Positions 42,191 through 53,816 of a stretch of DNA of 64,000 nt are shown here, piece after piece. The stretch lies in the NCBI GenBank assembly GCA_943736015.1, contig OX031057.1, positions 57,060,001 to 57,124,000 on the forward strand, written 5' to 3'. Position 1 is the stretch's first letter. Every line of letters starts with the position of its first letter. A program made the translations under genes and the position numbers. The notes under the pieces are model-generated. The model was not told the origin of the DNA. It saw nothing but the letters and a program-made list of their open reading frames with translations, and ran no database searches. Origin of the DNA: Tridacna crocea (Eukaryota; Mollusca; Bivalvia; Cardiida; Cardiidae).

Positions 42191-43853
42191 TTTTTAGCTC
42201 CACTGGCCGAAGGCCAGCGGGCTTATGTCATGGCCCATTGTCCGTCGTGCGTCTGTCCGTCCGTCCGTGCGTTAACTTTTTCTTTAAACATCTTCTTTTC
42301 TGAAACTACCCATCCAATTTGGATGAAACTTCACAGAAATGATCCTGCCATGGTCCTCTTCAGAATTTCTTGAAAGAATTTAATTCCTTCAAAAACTCTG
42401 GTTGCCATGGCAACAAAACTGAAAAATTTTGAAAATCTTTGAAAATCTTCTTGTCTGAAACCGTAAGGCCTAGAGCTACCAAATTTGGCATGTAGCTTTA
42501 TCTAGTGGACCTCTACCAAGTTTCTTCAAATTATAGCCCTGGGGTCAAAATTGGCCCCGCCCTGGGGGTCACAAGTTTTACATGGGCTTATTTAGGGAGA
42601 ACTTTAAAACTCCTCTTCTACCTAGGCATAGGGCCTAGGGCTACCACATTTGGGATGTTGTTTTATTTAGTGGACCTCTACCAAGAGTGTCTAAATTATA
42701 GCCCTGGGGTCAAAATTGGCCCAGCCCCGGGGGTAACAAGTTTTACATGGGCTTATATAGGGAGAACTTCAAAATTCTTCTTCCACCTAGCCAGAGGGCC
42801 TAGGGCTACCAAATTTGGCATGTAGCTTTATCTAGTGGACCTCTACCAAGGGTTTCCAACTTATAGCCCAGGGGTCAAATTTGGCCCCGCCCCGGGGGGT
42901 AACAAATTTTACATGGGCTTATATAGGGAAAACTTTCAAAATCTTGTTGCACCTAGCTATAAGGACTAGGGCTATCAAATTTTGCATGTAGCTTTATCTA
43001 GGGGGTCTCTACCAAGGGTGCCCAAAAGTATAGCCCTGGGGTCGAATTTAGCCCCCGTCACAGGGGATCACAAGTTTTGCATTGGCTTATATAGGGAAAC
43101 TTTAATAATCTACTTGTACATAGCCATAAGGCCTAGGGCTACCAAATTTTGCATGTAGCTTTATCTAATGGGCTTCTACCAAGAGGGCCAAAATTTTAAC
43201 TTTGGGGGTCAAGTTTGACCCCATCCCAAGGGTCACAAGTTTTACATTGGCTTTATAAACCTGTCTCATGGGTCACATATTTTACAGGGCCTTTTATTGA
43301 GCAAACTTGTTGTACAGGGCTTTTTATTGGGCAAGATTCAAAAATCTTCGTGTCTATAACCACACATTCTAGTTTCATATTGTAGGTCTGGGGTAAAAAT
43401 TGGCTCCATCCAGGGATCACAAGTTTAACATGGGCCTCAAGATATAGTCACTTTAATTTCTACATTAATCAAGGGAAATAACTCTTTATGAAAGATAAAG
43501 TTTGGTACTATTTACCTCCCTTGATTATCAAACTGCATTGATACATAATTTATGCTAGACATTAAATTTTTTGATATAAAATATTCTGTTTTCAAGTGTT
43601 ATTCATTTTTTTTATGCTAATAGTTATGCTTACATGAGGTGAATAATAAATTCAGAGTAAGGTTTCTATCATTCAGCTTATTTTTCCAAGGATTTTACCT
43701 TTCATGCTAATGAATTAACCTGCTTGTACTGCCTGACAGCATTCATTGTTTTTGAAGGCCCTCTTTTTCATGGTCATGAACACTTCAATTTGTGTGGTAA
43801 AGGGTTAAAAAGCCAGTGGAGCGATACAGGGCCATCATGGCCCTCTTGTTTTT
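42191..43853 (+). mobile_element. Helentron-like AGCTCCACTGG family, full length (E8)
   Basis: Poly-T, AGCTCCACTGGCC-GAA-GGCCAG hairpin, TGTCCGTCCGTCCGTGC tract, CCATCCAATTTGGATGAAACTTC box, and about six core monomers with GGCCTAGGGCTACCAAATTTG. A MITE right-half remnant (TTTGTGTGGTAAAGGG) sits at 43740-43806. Ends GCCAGTGGAGCGATA, hairpin GGGCCAT-CATGGCCC, CTCTTGTTTTT. Its empty site is kept at about 54355. Confidence 0.88.
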
Positions 43854-44640
43854 GTAAGCTACTGATAAACAAAGCAAATTGAAAAGTGTTTTGATAAAAG
43901 GTGCAATATGCAGTTGAATAACAGCATGATCATTTTGCTCCAAAAACACTTCCTTTTTTGCATCAGTCTTAATGTGACATCATTGCACCAACTGGAACTT
44001 GAACCAGCATAGCAAATGTGTGTTTTTAATCATGTGACATTTGGCTAGTTTTGATTCAAGATCAGACTGCAATGATAGTGCTTTGTAATACCCTTTGTAT
44101 TTAAACATTGTTTGACATAATTTCATTATCATGCCCCTTTTAATTGTTATTATAGTACTTTTATGTTGTCATATATTTTATACAGAAATAAATCCATCTA
44201 ATTAATGAATTTGATACTCTGAGGGTTCAGTAAGACTTTCCCATACTATCATACTTACAGCTTATTGGCTGTTCTGATGAATTTCTGATAAATTTCTAAA
44301 CTTCCACTTGTATACCATTACTATGTTCACTGTCTTAAGTATTCAAAATACTTAAAAGAAATTGCCAAATTTGTAAACTGCATCATAAAGACAAACCCAA
44401 ATATGATTTTCCAATCTTAAAAGTGAAAGGCTCTATTTACATGCAGGTAATTGACCTCCAGAAATATTTCGTTATATGAGGTACTTGTAACTCCATGAGT
44501 AAAGTATGAGCTTAGCATTTACATAATAATAGAATATATGTAGGTAAATATTTATGCTTTTTTCAGGTCAGTTTGGCGTTTCTCTTAAGATGACGAGTAT
44601 TATCCACCAATGAAGCAAACATTCTTGTCTTTGCCAATTT
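43854..44640. other. Intergenic, no gene seen
   Basis: 43854-43972 is matched inverted at 54238-54350. The rest is unique AT-rich sequence. Confidence 0.4.
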
Positions 44641-44766
44641 GTAAAGAATGGTATTTCTGGGTTCTTTTCTGTGTTTGGCTCTCTTGTAGAGCTTTTCACT
44701 GTAGTAAAGAATGGTATTTCTGGGTTCTTTTCTGTGTTTGGCTCTCTTGTAGAGCTTTTCACTGTA
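44641..44766. repeat. 63-bp direct duplication
   Basis: GTAAAGAATGGTATTTCTGG to GAGCTTTTCACTGTAG occurs twice in tandem with no internal differences seen. The open frames over it simply repeat. Confidence 0.9.
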
Positions 44767-44884
44767 GCAATTTTTATTTGGACCTTGTCAACAGATGCCA
44801 TGTTAAGTTGTATTGTTGTTATATTAATAGAATTTTAACATATTTCTACAGCATCCTTGGATTAAACAAAAGATCATTTTCATT

Positions 44885-46166
44885 TAACCTTTTACCACAC
44901 AATGCCGCCTTTTAACGCCCATGGGAAAGAAATTTTTTGAAAAAGTTTTGGGAAAAGGATCAAATGCTGAACAAGGCTTAAAGTTTGTTGTGTGTGATAA
45001 AGGGTTAAATGTGTAAAATTTGGGTCTATTCACTTCACATAGTTTACTTAGCCAGTTTGACTTAAACACTCATTAGTAAATGAGCCATGTGAAAAAAAAT
45101 GGAACTTAATGCATCTGCAGAAAGTATCCGTCAGGCTGCCATGGGTCGCTTTTTGTGAATTTCTACATAACAAAGGACAAGGGTGCCTCATGATTCTAAA
45201 GGTTGTTAAAAAAAGGATTTTACGAATTAACAATAATGTGTTGTCTTGTTTGCTGTAATGTATCATGGAGATGCTTTAAGCCCCTTTTCCCCAGAGCATG
45301 GCATGAATATACTTTTCATGACCTTCAGAGCAGTGTAGATGTTCTTTACAACAGAGCCCCTTTTCACCAACAGTTCAAACTTGCTTCTTGGTCTAGTTTT
45401 CAATTTAAAAGAAACACAAAATCTTACAGGCTTATGATGGCTAATTTAAATGCACCATGCTCTTGCAAAAGGGGGCTTATTGCATCCCCATGATAGTTTA
45501 TACCAAGCAAGTTCTCAGATAATTACAGATCATCCATTCTGTCTTACAGTTGACTGAATCATGATCAGTTGATCTTTCAAAAATTGACCAAAAGTAGATC
45601 CAATAGATTTTGACCCAGATCAGGCTGTGTAGATTGCACAGGCTCACCTGGATTGATGCTTTTCTCAAGTGCAATATGTCCCCTTTTTATGGCTCAAATT
45701 GTTTAGACCATCAGTGACAAAAACAAATTGTAGAAATTTGAGTTATTTTGAAGTTAAGAAATTTTTAGAGAATTAGTCAAAGAATCTTACTTGGAGTATT
45801 TGATGAATATTATCACAATTTTAGGTAAGTAAATGCATCTACGGACACTAAAAGTATTTTGTCATGTAAGTATTTTTACTTACATAAGCAAATGTATGCA
45901 TTTGAATTGGACTTAAAATAAGTAATCATATTGTGACTTAAATAATTCGCTGTTAGCAATCTTCATAAGATCATGTTCATGGGAATGAATCTATTATTTG
46001 TAGCCCATGTATTTTATGCTTTATTATTATTATTATTATTCAACGTGTTGATGAAAGCTGTTTTTGAAATAAATCCCAATTTAAAAATGCACTGACATGT
46101 ATTTCTTATTTTCCTTCAGCCTTTCAGCAAACAATCCAGGGTTTCAGCACCTCTTTCGAAGGCGTT
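44885..46166 (+). repeat. Left arm of inverted duplication (pairs with 59190-60440)
   Basis: Nearly identical to the complement of 59190-60440 for about 1.25 kb, including a (TTA)n run at 46022-46040, GGGTCTATTCACTTCACATAG and GAGCCATGTGAAAAAAAATGG. It holds a GCCATGCTCT foldback at 45073-45302 and a further related piece at 45610-45700. The 70-odd codon open frames in both arms are repeat sequence, not genes. Confidence 0.88.
44887..45008. mobile_element. TTAA MITE with deleted centre
   Basis: CCTTTTACCACACAATGCCG and GTGTGATAAAGGGTTAA ends are close together; about 105 bp of centre is missing. The other arm (60339-60440) keeps the centre side instead, so the deletions differ. Confidence 0.75.
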
Positions 46167-46177
46167 TTTTTTTTTTT

Positions 46178-49100
46178 ATCCCCCGCTGTAGGCGGAGGGA
46201 TATAGTTTTAGCGTTGTCCGTCCGTCTGTCTGTGTGTCCGTCCGTCCGTCCGTGTGTACAAACTGGCAAATATCTCCAATACCATTGGACGGAATTTCGT
46301 GAAACTTTAAACACATGTACAATGACCCATTCCCCCCAGACTCTTTTTAGCACACCTGAGCACGAAGTGCTCATGGTGAGCTTTTGTGATCACTCAATGT
46401 CCGTCGTCCGTCGTGCGTCGTCCGTCGTCCACAATTTCTTTAAACATCTTCTCCTCCTAAACCACTGGGCCAATCTTGATGAAACTTGGCAGGGATGTTC
46501 CTTGGGTGAAGCTCTACCAAAGTTGTTCAAGAGATTGAATTCCACCCATAATTCTGGTTGCCATGGCAACCGAAAGGAAAAAAATAGCAAAATCTTTGAA
46601 AATCTTCTTCTCTGAAACTAGAAGGTGCAGGGCTTTGATATTTGGTATGTAGAATCTCCTAGTGGACCTCTACCAAAATTGTTCATATGATGTCCCTGGG
46701 GTCAAAACTGGCCCCGCCCCGGGAGTCACAAGTTTGAAACATAGGAATAAACAAGGAAAACTTTAAAAATCTTCTTCTCTGAAACTAGAAGGTGCAGGGC
46801 TTTGATATTTGGTATGTAGCATCTCCTAGTGGACCTCTACCAAGATTGTTCATATGATGTCCCTGGGGTCAAAACTGGCCCCGCCCCGGGGGTCACAAGT
46901 TTGAAACATAGGAATAAAGAGGGAAAACTTTAAAACTCTTCTGCTCTGAAACTAGAAGGTGCAGGGCTTTGATATTTGGTATGTAACATTTTCTAGTGGA
47001 CCTCTACCAAGATTGTTCATATGATGTCCCTGGGGTCAAAACTGGCCCCGCCCCGGGGGTCACAATTCTGAAACATAGGAACAAAGAAGAAAAACTTTGA
47101 AAATCTTCTTCTTTGAAACTAGAAGGCGTAGAGCTTTGATATTTGGTGTGTAGCATCTCCTAGTGGACCTCTACCAAGATTGTTCATATGATATCCCTGG
47201 GGTCAAAACTGGCCCCACTCCGGGGGTCACAATTTTGAAACATAGGAACACAGAAGGAAAACTTTGAAATTCTTCTTCTCTGAAACTAGAATATGTAGAA
47301 CTTTGATATTTGGTATGTAGCATCTCCTAGTGGACTTCTACCAAGATTCTTCATATGATGTCCCTGGGGTCAAAAATGCCCCCCCCCCCCCCCCGGGGGT
47401 CACAATTTTGAAATATAGGAACAAAGAAGGAAAACTTTAAAATTCTTCTTCTCTGAAACTAGAAGGTGCAGGGCTTTGATATTTGGTATGTAGCATCTCC
47501 TAGTGGACCTCTACCAAGATTGTTCATATGATGTCCCTGGGGTCAAAACTGGCCCCGCCCCGGGGGTCACAAGTTTGAAACATAGGAATAAAGAGGGAAA
47601 ACTTTAAAACTCTTCTGCTCTGAAACTAGAAGGTGCAGGGCTTTGATATTTGGTATGTAACATTTTCTAGTGGACCTCTACCAAGATTGTTCATATGATG
47701 TCCCTGGGGTCAAAACTGGCCCCGCCCCGGGGGTCACAATTCTGAAACATAGGAACAAAGAAGGAAAACTTTGAAAATCTTCTTCTTTGAAACTAGAAGG
47801 CGTAGAGCTTTGATATTTGGTGTGTAGCATCTCCTAGTGGACCTCTACCAAGATTGTTCATATGATATCCCTGGGGTCAAAACTGGCCCCACTCCGGGGG
47901 TCACAATTTTGAAACATAGGAACACAGAAGGAAAACTTTGAAATTCTTCTTCTCTGAAACTAGAATATGTAGAACTTTGATATTTGGTATGTAGCATCTC
48001 CTAGTGGACTTCTACCAAGATTGTTCATATGATGTCCCTGGGGTCAAAAATGCCCCCCCCCCCCGGGGGTCACAATTTTGAAATATAGGAACAAAGAAGG
48101 AAAAATTTAAAATTCTTCTTCTCTGAAACTAGAAGGTGCAGGGCTTTGATATTTGGTATGTAGCATCTCCTAGTGGACCTCTACCAAGATTGTTCATATG
48201 ATATCCCTGGGGTCAAAACTGGCCCCACTCCGGGGGTCACAATTTTGAAACATAGGAACACAGAAGGAAAACTTTGAAATTCTTCTTCTCTGAAACTAGA
48301 ATATGTAGAACTTTGATATTTGGTATGTAGCATCTCCTAGTGGACTTCTACCAAGATTGTTCATATGATGTCCCTGGGGTCAAAAATGCCCTCCACCCGG
48401 GGGTCACAATTTTGAAATATAGGAACAAAGAAGGAAAACTTTAAAATTCTTCTTCTCTGAAACTAGAAGGTGCAGGGCTTTGATATTTGGTATGTAGCAT
48501 CTCCTAGTGGACCTCTACCAAGATTGTTCATATGATGTCCCTGGGGTCAAAACTGGCCCCACCCTGGGGGTCACAAGTTTAATACATAGAAATAAAGAAG
48601 GAAAAATTGAAAATTTTTCTTGTCTGAAACTAGATTATGTAGAGCTTTTATATTTGGTAAATAGGATCTCCTAGTGGACTTCTACAATGTCTGTTCATAT
48701 GATGTCCCTGGGGTCAAAACTTGCCCTGCCCCATGGGTCACAAGTTTGAAACATAGGAACAAAGAAGGAAAATGTCAATATTATTCTTCTCTGAAACTAG
48801 AAGGCGTAGAGCTTTGATATTTGGTATGTAGCATCTTTTAGTGGACTTCTACAAAGTTTCTTCATACGATGCCCCTGGGGTCTAAACTTGCCCTGCCCAG
48901 GGTTCACAAGTTCGAAACATATGAACAAAGAAGGAAAACTTTAAAATTCTACTTCTCTGAAACTAGAAGGTATAGAGCTTTGATATTTTTTAAGTTTCAT
49001 CTCCTAGTGTACCTCTAGCAAGTTTTTCTTTTTCTTAGGATGCCCCTGGGGTCAAAATTGGCCCTGCCCAGGGGTCACAAGTTTGATTTTACAGCTTAGT

Positions 49101-50215
49101 ACTCAGGTGAGCGATATAGGACCATCATGGTCCTCTTGTTTTTGTTTTTTTTGATTCAATGCAAAATGGCCGACTGAGAGTGATTTTGAATTTCACTTTA
49201 GTTACACTTAAGTACCCTTTTGATATTTGTTGTCTTGTCTTCAAAACTATACAGGGAAAAAAGTTTCACCTACATTGACCGTGCAACACCACAGTTATTT
49301 GCCCTTTTTTTGTAATAAGGTGTCATGGAAAAAGAGGGTTTCATGTTATATTTCACTCCATTTATTGTGAAGGCAACTCCTTCCACATTTCGTCACAGAG
49401 TTGAATAGAATTTTGACAGAATATTTCTTGTCATGTGACCTATTGCATATTGTCAACATTTTGCAATTTGTAGCTGCGTCATTAAAAAAGGGGGCTTCAT
49501 GTTTTATTTCATTTTATTTCTTGTGAATGCAACTCGTCCCATATTTCTTGACAGAATTGAAAAAAAAAACCTCACAGAATGTTTCTCATCATCTGACCTA
49601 TCGCATATTCTCAAGGGTTTGCAATTTGTAGCTGCGTCATGAAAAAAGGGGGCTTCATGTTTTATTTCATTCTATTTTTCGTGAAGGCAACTCCTCCCAC
49701 ATTTCTTTGCAGATTTGAATGGAATTTTCACATTATGTGACCTAACACAAAGCCTCCCACATTTCTTGGCAGATTTGGATGGAATTTTCACATGATCATG
49801 TGACCTACAGCATATTGTCAAGGTTTTCGGATTTGTAGCTGTATCATGGAATAAGGGGGCTTCATGTTATAATTTCATTTTTCACCAGAATCTCTTCAAT
49901 TACTCGACATATCTGAGATTTTCACAGATCATGTGACCTAGCACATATTGTCAGGGTTTTGCAATTTATCACTTTATCATAGAAAAAGGGGACTTCATGT
50001 CAAATTTAATTTTTTATCAGTGTATCTCCAACTTTTGCACATATTTTCATAGAACTTTATATTTTTATTGCTTGATCAAAGCCAGTTACCAATGAGTCAA
50101 TTGTGCATTCATCTCTCCAAAAAGGCCACATGTACATGCAAAACACAATACCTCTTATAAGTTTGTATCAAAAAAAGGTCTTTTTCGGTGGGGGATATCA
50201 TTTCAACGAAATTCC
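46178..50215 (+). mobile_element. Helentron-like ATCCCCCGC family element, interrupted by E10 (E9)
   Basis: 5' part 46178-46343 (ATCCCCCGCTGTAGGCGGAGGGAT hairpin, GTCCGTCCGTCTGTC, GGACGGAATTTCGTGAAACTT box). 3' part 49143-50215: core of about five worn units with TTTGCAATTTGTAGCTGCGTC and GGGGGCTTCATGTTTTATTTC, then GGTGGGGGATATCA, hairpin TTTC-AAC-GAAA, TTCC and poly-T. Its own length is about 1.2 kb. The right arm of the inverted duplication lacks it (empty site about 59170-59190). Confidence 0.75.
46345..49142 (+). mobile_element. Helentron-like AGCTCACC family, 15 core monomers, nested (E10)
   Basis: TTTTTAGCACACCTGAGCAC-GAA-GTGCTC start, CCGTCGTGCGTCGTCCGTCG tract, GGGCCAATCTTGATGAAACTT box, 15 monomers of about 168 bp, then CAGGTGAGCGATATA, hairpin GGACCAT-CATGGTCC, CTCTTGTTTTT. 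Inserted into E9. Monomers 3-6 are repeated as a 670-bp block. Confidence 0.88.
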
Positions 50216-51306
50216 TTTTTTTCTTTAAATCATGACGGAAATAGGAGAAAATATTGCAAACAAGCATTGTCTCCTTTTTGTGCAGTGTCTCCTTTTTGTA
50301 CAAGGTTTTCTTGCCTTTAAATACAAGTTCAAACATTTTAAAGCCACATTTAGATTTTTGTCTATAAATTCTTTCAATTTTTAGACGTGTGTGTGTGTTA
50401 ACTTTAATTTTAAACATTTTTTCTTCAACTACCCATCCAATTTTGGTGAAACTTCACAGGAATAATCCTGCCATGGTCCTCTTTGGAATTTTTTGAAAGA
50501 ATTTGATTCCTTCAAAAACTGTGGCTGCCATGGCAACAAAACCAAAAAGTATTTAAAATCATTGAAACGATAAGGCCTAGGGATATCAAATTTTGCATGT
50601 AGCTTTATCTAGTGGACCTTTACCAAGTTCCTTCAAGTCGAGCCTTGGGGTCAAAATTGGTCCCAATCTGGGGGTCGCAAGTTTGATATGGACTTATATG
50701 GGGAAAACTTTAAAATCCTGTTGGTACCAAGCCATAGGGCTACCAAATTAGCATGTATCTTTATCAGGTTCGCATCGACCAAGAGTGCACAAATTATAGC
50801 CCTGGAGTCAAATTTGGTCAGGCTCCTGGAGTCACAAGTTTAATATGGGCTTATATGGGAAAAACTTTAAAAATCTTCTGTTACCTAGCCATAAGGCTTA
50901 CAGCTACCACATTTGGGATGTAGCTTTATCTTGTTGGTGTCTACAAAGGATGCCCAAATTATAGCTCTGGGGTCAAATGGCCCCGTCCTAGCAGGTAACA
51001 AGTTTTACATTGGCTTATATTGGGAAAACTTTAAAAATGTACTTCTACCTAGCCATAATGCCTAGGACTACAAAATTTTCCATGTAGCTTTATTCAGTGG
51101 GCCTGTACTAAGAGGACCAAAATGATAGTATTGACATCAAGTTTGTCTCGACACTAGGGGTACTTTCTTGTAGAATTTAATTTCTAAAAAAGAAATTGTA
51201 TGTCTTCAAGTTTGAAAGAATTGACAAAGTATTGTAATTGTGGCTTGTATTGATATTACTTATAAGCAAGTAGAGTGATAGAGGGCCACCATGGCCCTCT
51301 TGTTTT
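50216..51306 (+). mobile_element. MITE remnant and worn AGCTCCACTGG-family element (E12)
   Basis: 50216-50400 is matched inverted at 58990-59170. From about 50400 the CTACCCATCCAATTTTGGTGAAACTTC box and core monomers follow, ending in AGTAGAGTGATAGAGGGCCA CCATGGCCCTCTTGTTTT. The 5' hairpin is missing. Confidence 0.7.
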
Positions 51307-52080
51307 TTAGCTTACCTAAGCAAGAAGTGCTCATGGTGAGCTTTTGTGATCACCCAATGTCTGCCGTGCGGTGTACGTCGTCCGTCGTCCACAATTTCTT
51401 TAAACATCTTCTCCTAAACAACAGGGCCAATCTTGATGAAACTTGGCAGGGATGTTTCTTTGGTGAAGCTGTACCATAGTTGTTCAAGAGATTGAATTCC
51501 AGCCATAACTCTGGTTTCCATGGCAACCAAAAGTGAAAAAATAGCAAAATCTTTGAAAATCTTCTCTGAAACTAGAAGGGGTAGAATTTTGATATTTGGT
51601 ATGTAGCATCTCCTAGTAGACCTCTAGCAAGATTGTTCATATGATGCCCCTGGGGTCAAACCTGGCCCCACCCTGGGGGTCACAAGTTTGAAACATAGGA
51701 ACAAAGAAGGAAAACTTTAAAAATCTTCTTCTTTGAAAGTAGATGGTTCAGAGCTTTGATATTTGGTATGTAGCATCTCCTAGTGGACCTCTAGCTCTAG
51801 CAAGATTGTTCATATGATGCCACTGGAGTTAAAACTGGCCCCTCCCCTGGGGGGTCACAAGTTTGAAACACAGGAACAAAGAAGGAAAACTTTAAAAATC
51901 TTCTCCTCTGAAACTAGATGGTTCAGAGTTTTAATATTTGGTATGTAGCATCTCTAGCAAGATTGTTCATATGATGCCCCTAGGGTCAAACCTGGCCCCA
52001 CCCAGGGGGTCACAAGTTTGAAACATAGGAACAAAAAAAGAAAACTTTAAAATTCTTCTTCTCTGAAAGAAGAAGGTACA
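51303..52080 (+). mobile_element. Helentron-like AGCTCACC family, 3'-truncated (E13)
   Basis: Begins in the same T-run that ends E12: TTTTTTAGCTTACCTAAGCA A-GAA-GTGCTC, then the GGGCCAATCTTGATGAAACTT box and about three monomers. Cut off by the MITE at 52081. Confidence 0.8.
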
Positions 52081-52309
52081 TTAACCCTTTACCACACTGT
52101 CCCAAGTTCTAATAACCACAACAGACAAAAACCTTTGAAAATGCTGAGGGAAAAGTGGAAAATGCTGGTAAGCAGCATTTTCTTCTTTTTCCACGATGTT
52201 TTTCTACCTTTCAGTGACAGTTCCATTATTTTAGCCACATTTCATTCGTTGTCTGCTGGTGCTTTCAATTTAATCCAGTTTAAAATTTTGTCATTTGATA
52301 AAGGGTTAA
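52081..52309. mobile_element. TTAA palindromic MITE, left of an inverted pair
   Basis: CCCTTTACCACACTGTCCC end, AATGCTGGTAAGCAGCATT centre, TTTGATAAAGGGTTAA end. Near-identical in inverse to 52695-52922. Confidence 0.85.
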
Positions 52310-52694
52310 TACTAATTGCATTCATACCAGTTATAATACAGAGCAAGATGCAAAAAGAAAACTTCTTGATTTTGTTGTTCTTAAATGCATTTAATTTGGA
52401 AATGTCAAAAGATACTGGTGCTTGGCAAAAACTTAACTCTTAACCAAAAGATAAATTTTCAGACTTTTTTAATGTGGAAGCATGTGCAGAAAACAAATGA
52501 AATATAACTCAAACGATAAGATCCGTCTTTAAAAAATTACAAAATTAGTTGTGGAAAAAAAAAGTACTGCCAAAATGAGGCATTTTGAGTTTTTTTTTTT
52601 TTGACGTGAACAAAAAGTTTACGTTAACCATAAACGACCACTGGTAAACAGCAGTTTCTTTTTTTTCCACAACTAATTTTCTAATTTAGTATAA
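52310..52694. repeat. Spacer of the inverted MITE pair with its own worn palindrome
   Basis: Contains TTAACTCTTAACCAAAAGAT (52437) and a worn hairpin around TAGTTGTGGAAAAAAAAAG / CTTTTTTTTCCACAACTA (52547-52675). No gene. Confidence 0.55.
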
Positions 52695-52922
52695 TTAACC
52701 CTTTATCAAATGACAAAATTTTAAACTGAATCAAATTGAAAGCACTGGCAGACAACGAATGAAATATGGCTCTAATAATGGAACTGTCACTGAAAGGTAG
52801 AAAAACATCGTGGAAAAAGAAGAAAATGCTGCTTACCAGCATTTTCCACTTTTCCCTCGGCATTTTTCAAAGGTTTTGTCTGTTATGGTTATTAGAACTT
52901 GGGATAGTGTGTTATATGGTTA
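52695..52922. mobile_element. TTAA palindromic MITE, right of the inverted pair
   Basis: CCCTTTATCAAATGAC end, AATGCTGCTTACCAGCATT centre, GTGTGTTATATGGTTAA end. Confidence 0.85.
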
Positions 52923-53816
52923 ATGTAAATATTGGGAAGAAATTCATCCGACATATTGTCAAACAATCCAATGGATTTGTTGTATGATTGCCCTTTGCAC
53001 CATCTATTTTAATGGGTTCTAATAAGCCCATATGAAACAAGAGGACCATGATAGTCCTATATCGGTAACCTGAGTACTAACCAGTAAAGTTCTAAAATGA
53101 AGATAAATACCAAATATCAAAGTTCAAGTCTAAATAATTCTGACAGGGTATGTAACTGTGCAAAAAGCATTTTCTTCTTTTCCGAAAATGCTTTCACAAC
53201 CATTATTATTCAGGATCATTGAAAGTCAGGATTGTATGGTATGGGATTGAATTAACTTGGAAGGCCAGGCATTAATTTCCTGGTCAAAAGGGTGATCGAA
53301 TGACAAGATTAAAACATCATTCGCTCATTGGTAAGTTACAAATGAGACTTGTCTCAGTAACTTTTTATCAAATGTCAGAGGATGTTGGCTGAGACAGTAA
53401 TCAAGCCAGCGCAAACTGGGAACCCTAGACTGACAGCTTACAAAATTACTAACTGATCTATCGGGGCTCAACAAGTCCAGTTTGTGAAAGGTAACCCCTT
53501 TTTCTGTGACACATCTTACAGAAGAAAATTGTATCAAAAGACTATCCTAAAGAAATATGTTTGAAGTTCCATAAATGCCAAGGACTTAAGAAGATATCCG
53601 CCAAGGTGGATGGATGGGCAAACTGACTGTAATTGGTCCATAATGAAATTATACATTTAGTCCTTTTTTTTGATAACATATCGTTTTATGAAATAAAATC
53701 AAATAACTATTGTCTGTCGCTTAACAAGATGAAGTTTAATTACATTTTGTGCTGTAGTGAAAGAGATATTGGTCCACAGTGAAGATATTTTTCAATGACA
53801 TGACATTTACTGAAAA
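52923..53816. other. Gene-free, small element fragments
   Basis: 53041-53130 is a minus-strand 3' end of an AGCTCACC-family element (CAAGAGGACCATGATAGTCC). 53150-53245 is a MITE half (AAAAAGCATTTTCTTCTTTTC, GATTGTATGGTATGGG). Beyond 53260 I recognise nothing. Confidence 0.45.

Noticed and set aside
42505-42825. 106-codon frame with repeated DLYQ..SPGVKIGPA
   Set aside because: Translation of the 168-bp-type core monomers of E8; repeats in all frames, no independent support.
44884-45493. Conserved frame starting MLKKGFYELTI in both inverted arms
   Set aside because: Conservation reflects the near-identical inverted duplication and the underlying foldback element, not protein selection.
46097-46615. 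172-codon plus-strand frame
   Set aside because: It reads through the ends of two mobile elements (CCGTCCGTC tract and hairpins). The shared LLLNHWANL-type string recurs only because the element box recurs.
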